5,145 nucleotides of DNA from an uncultured Clostridia bacterium. GTDB lineage: Bacteria; Bacillota; Clostridia; Oscillospirales; Ruminococcaceae. Below, one piece after another: positions 5,084 to 5,145 of this stretch. The stretch is from NCBI GenBank assembly GCA_937907305.1, contig CALERQ010000070.1:1-5145 (forward strand), written 5' to 3'. The notes under the pieces are model-generated. The model saw only the letters and a program-made list of their open reading frames with translations. It had not been told where the DNA came from and did no database searches. How positions within the stretch are numbered: position 1 is the stretch's first letter; each line of letters opens with the position of its first letter. Position numbers and translations under genes: made by a program.

Positions 5084-5145
5084 CGCCTAAAGGCGTCGCA
5101 GAGTCACCGGAGGGTGACGGCCGGTACGGCTCGCCGCCGGGGCGT
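5084..5145 (+). repeat. Hairpin cluster, probable truncated third cloverleaf copy
   Basis: Short hairpins follow one another: CGCC-TAAA-GGCG (5084-5095), GTCACC-GGAG-GGTGAC (5103-5118), GCCG-GTA-CGGC (5120-5130) and CGCC-GCCGG-GGCG (5132-5144, incomplete view). GTCGCAGA (5095-5102) sits just before the GTCACC arm and resembles the CCCGCAGG that closes the other two elements, with arms then joined by 1 base each. Read this way, the 3' closing strand lies beyond the window. Sequence identity to the other copies is low, so the assignment rests on layout. Confidence 0.4.

Overview
The window looks like chromosomal DNA from a GC-rich member of the Clostridia, most likely an Oscillospiraceae/Ruminococcaceae relative of the Faecalibacterium-Gemmiger type. 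This is an inference from the strong AAAGGAG-type ribosome binding sites, the high GC content, the Firmicutes-type gene set (TmcAL, AckA, a YuzA-like DUF378 protein, a HisJ-type PHP phosphatase) and the many GC-rich intergenic hairpins. No mobile-element gene, CRISPR array, tRNA or rRNA was found.

Four protein genes are supported. From left to right they are: tmcAL on the minus strand (233-1417), which makes N4-acetylcytidine in elongator tRNA-Met from acetate and ATP; ackA on the plus strand (2386-3573), acetate kinase; a small DUF378 membrane protein on the minus strand (3861-4076); and a PHP-family phosphatase resembling histidinol-phosphatase on the plus strand (4223-5023). tmcAL and ackA are divergent and linked through acetate: one consumes it with ATP, the other interconverts it with acetyl phosphate. 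The DUF378 gene and the PHP gene are also divergent, from a roughly 145-base shared upstream region.

The intergenic DNA is the unusual part. The 968-base gap between tmcAL and ackA holds, in order, an AT-rich inverted repeat; a probable structured non-coding RNA of about 265-280 nt (1614-1893) closed by a 17-bp end-to-end helix and followed by seven T's; a perfect cloverleaf-shaped inverted repeat (1956-2037); a regular G-tract array with G-quadruplex potential (2067-2115); an AT-rich patch with overlapping inverted repeats; and the ackA promoter and leader hairpin.

A second cloverleaf (3752-3840) lies just past the DUF378 stop codon. It has the same 11-bp closing helix and the same three-arm plan, but different arm sequences. 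A probable third, more divergent copy is cut off by the right edge. These cloverleaves and the large RNA are the strongest candidates for something undescribed. The first 232 bases contain several inverted repeats but no gene that can be supported.
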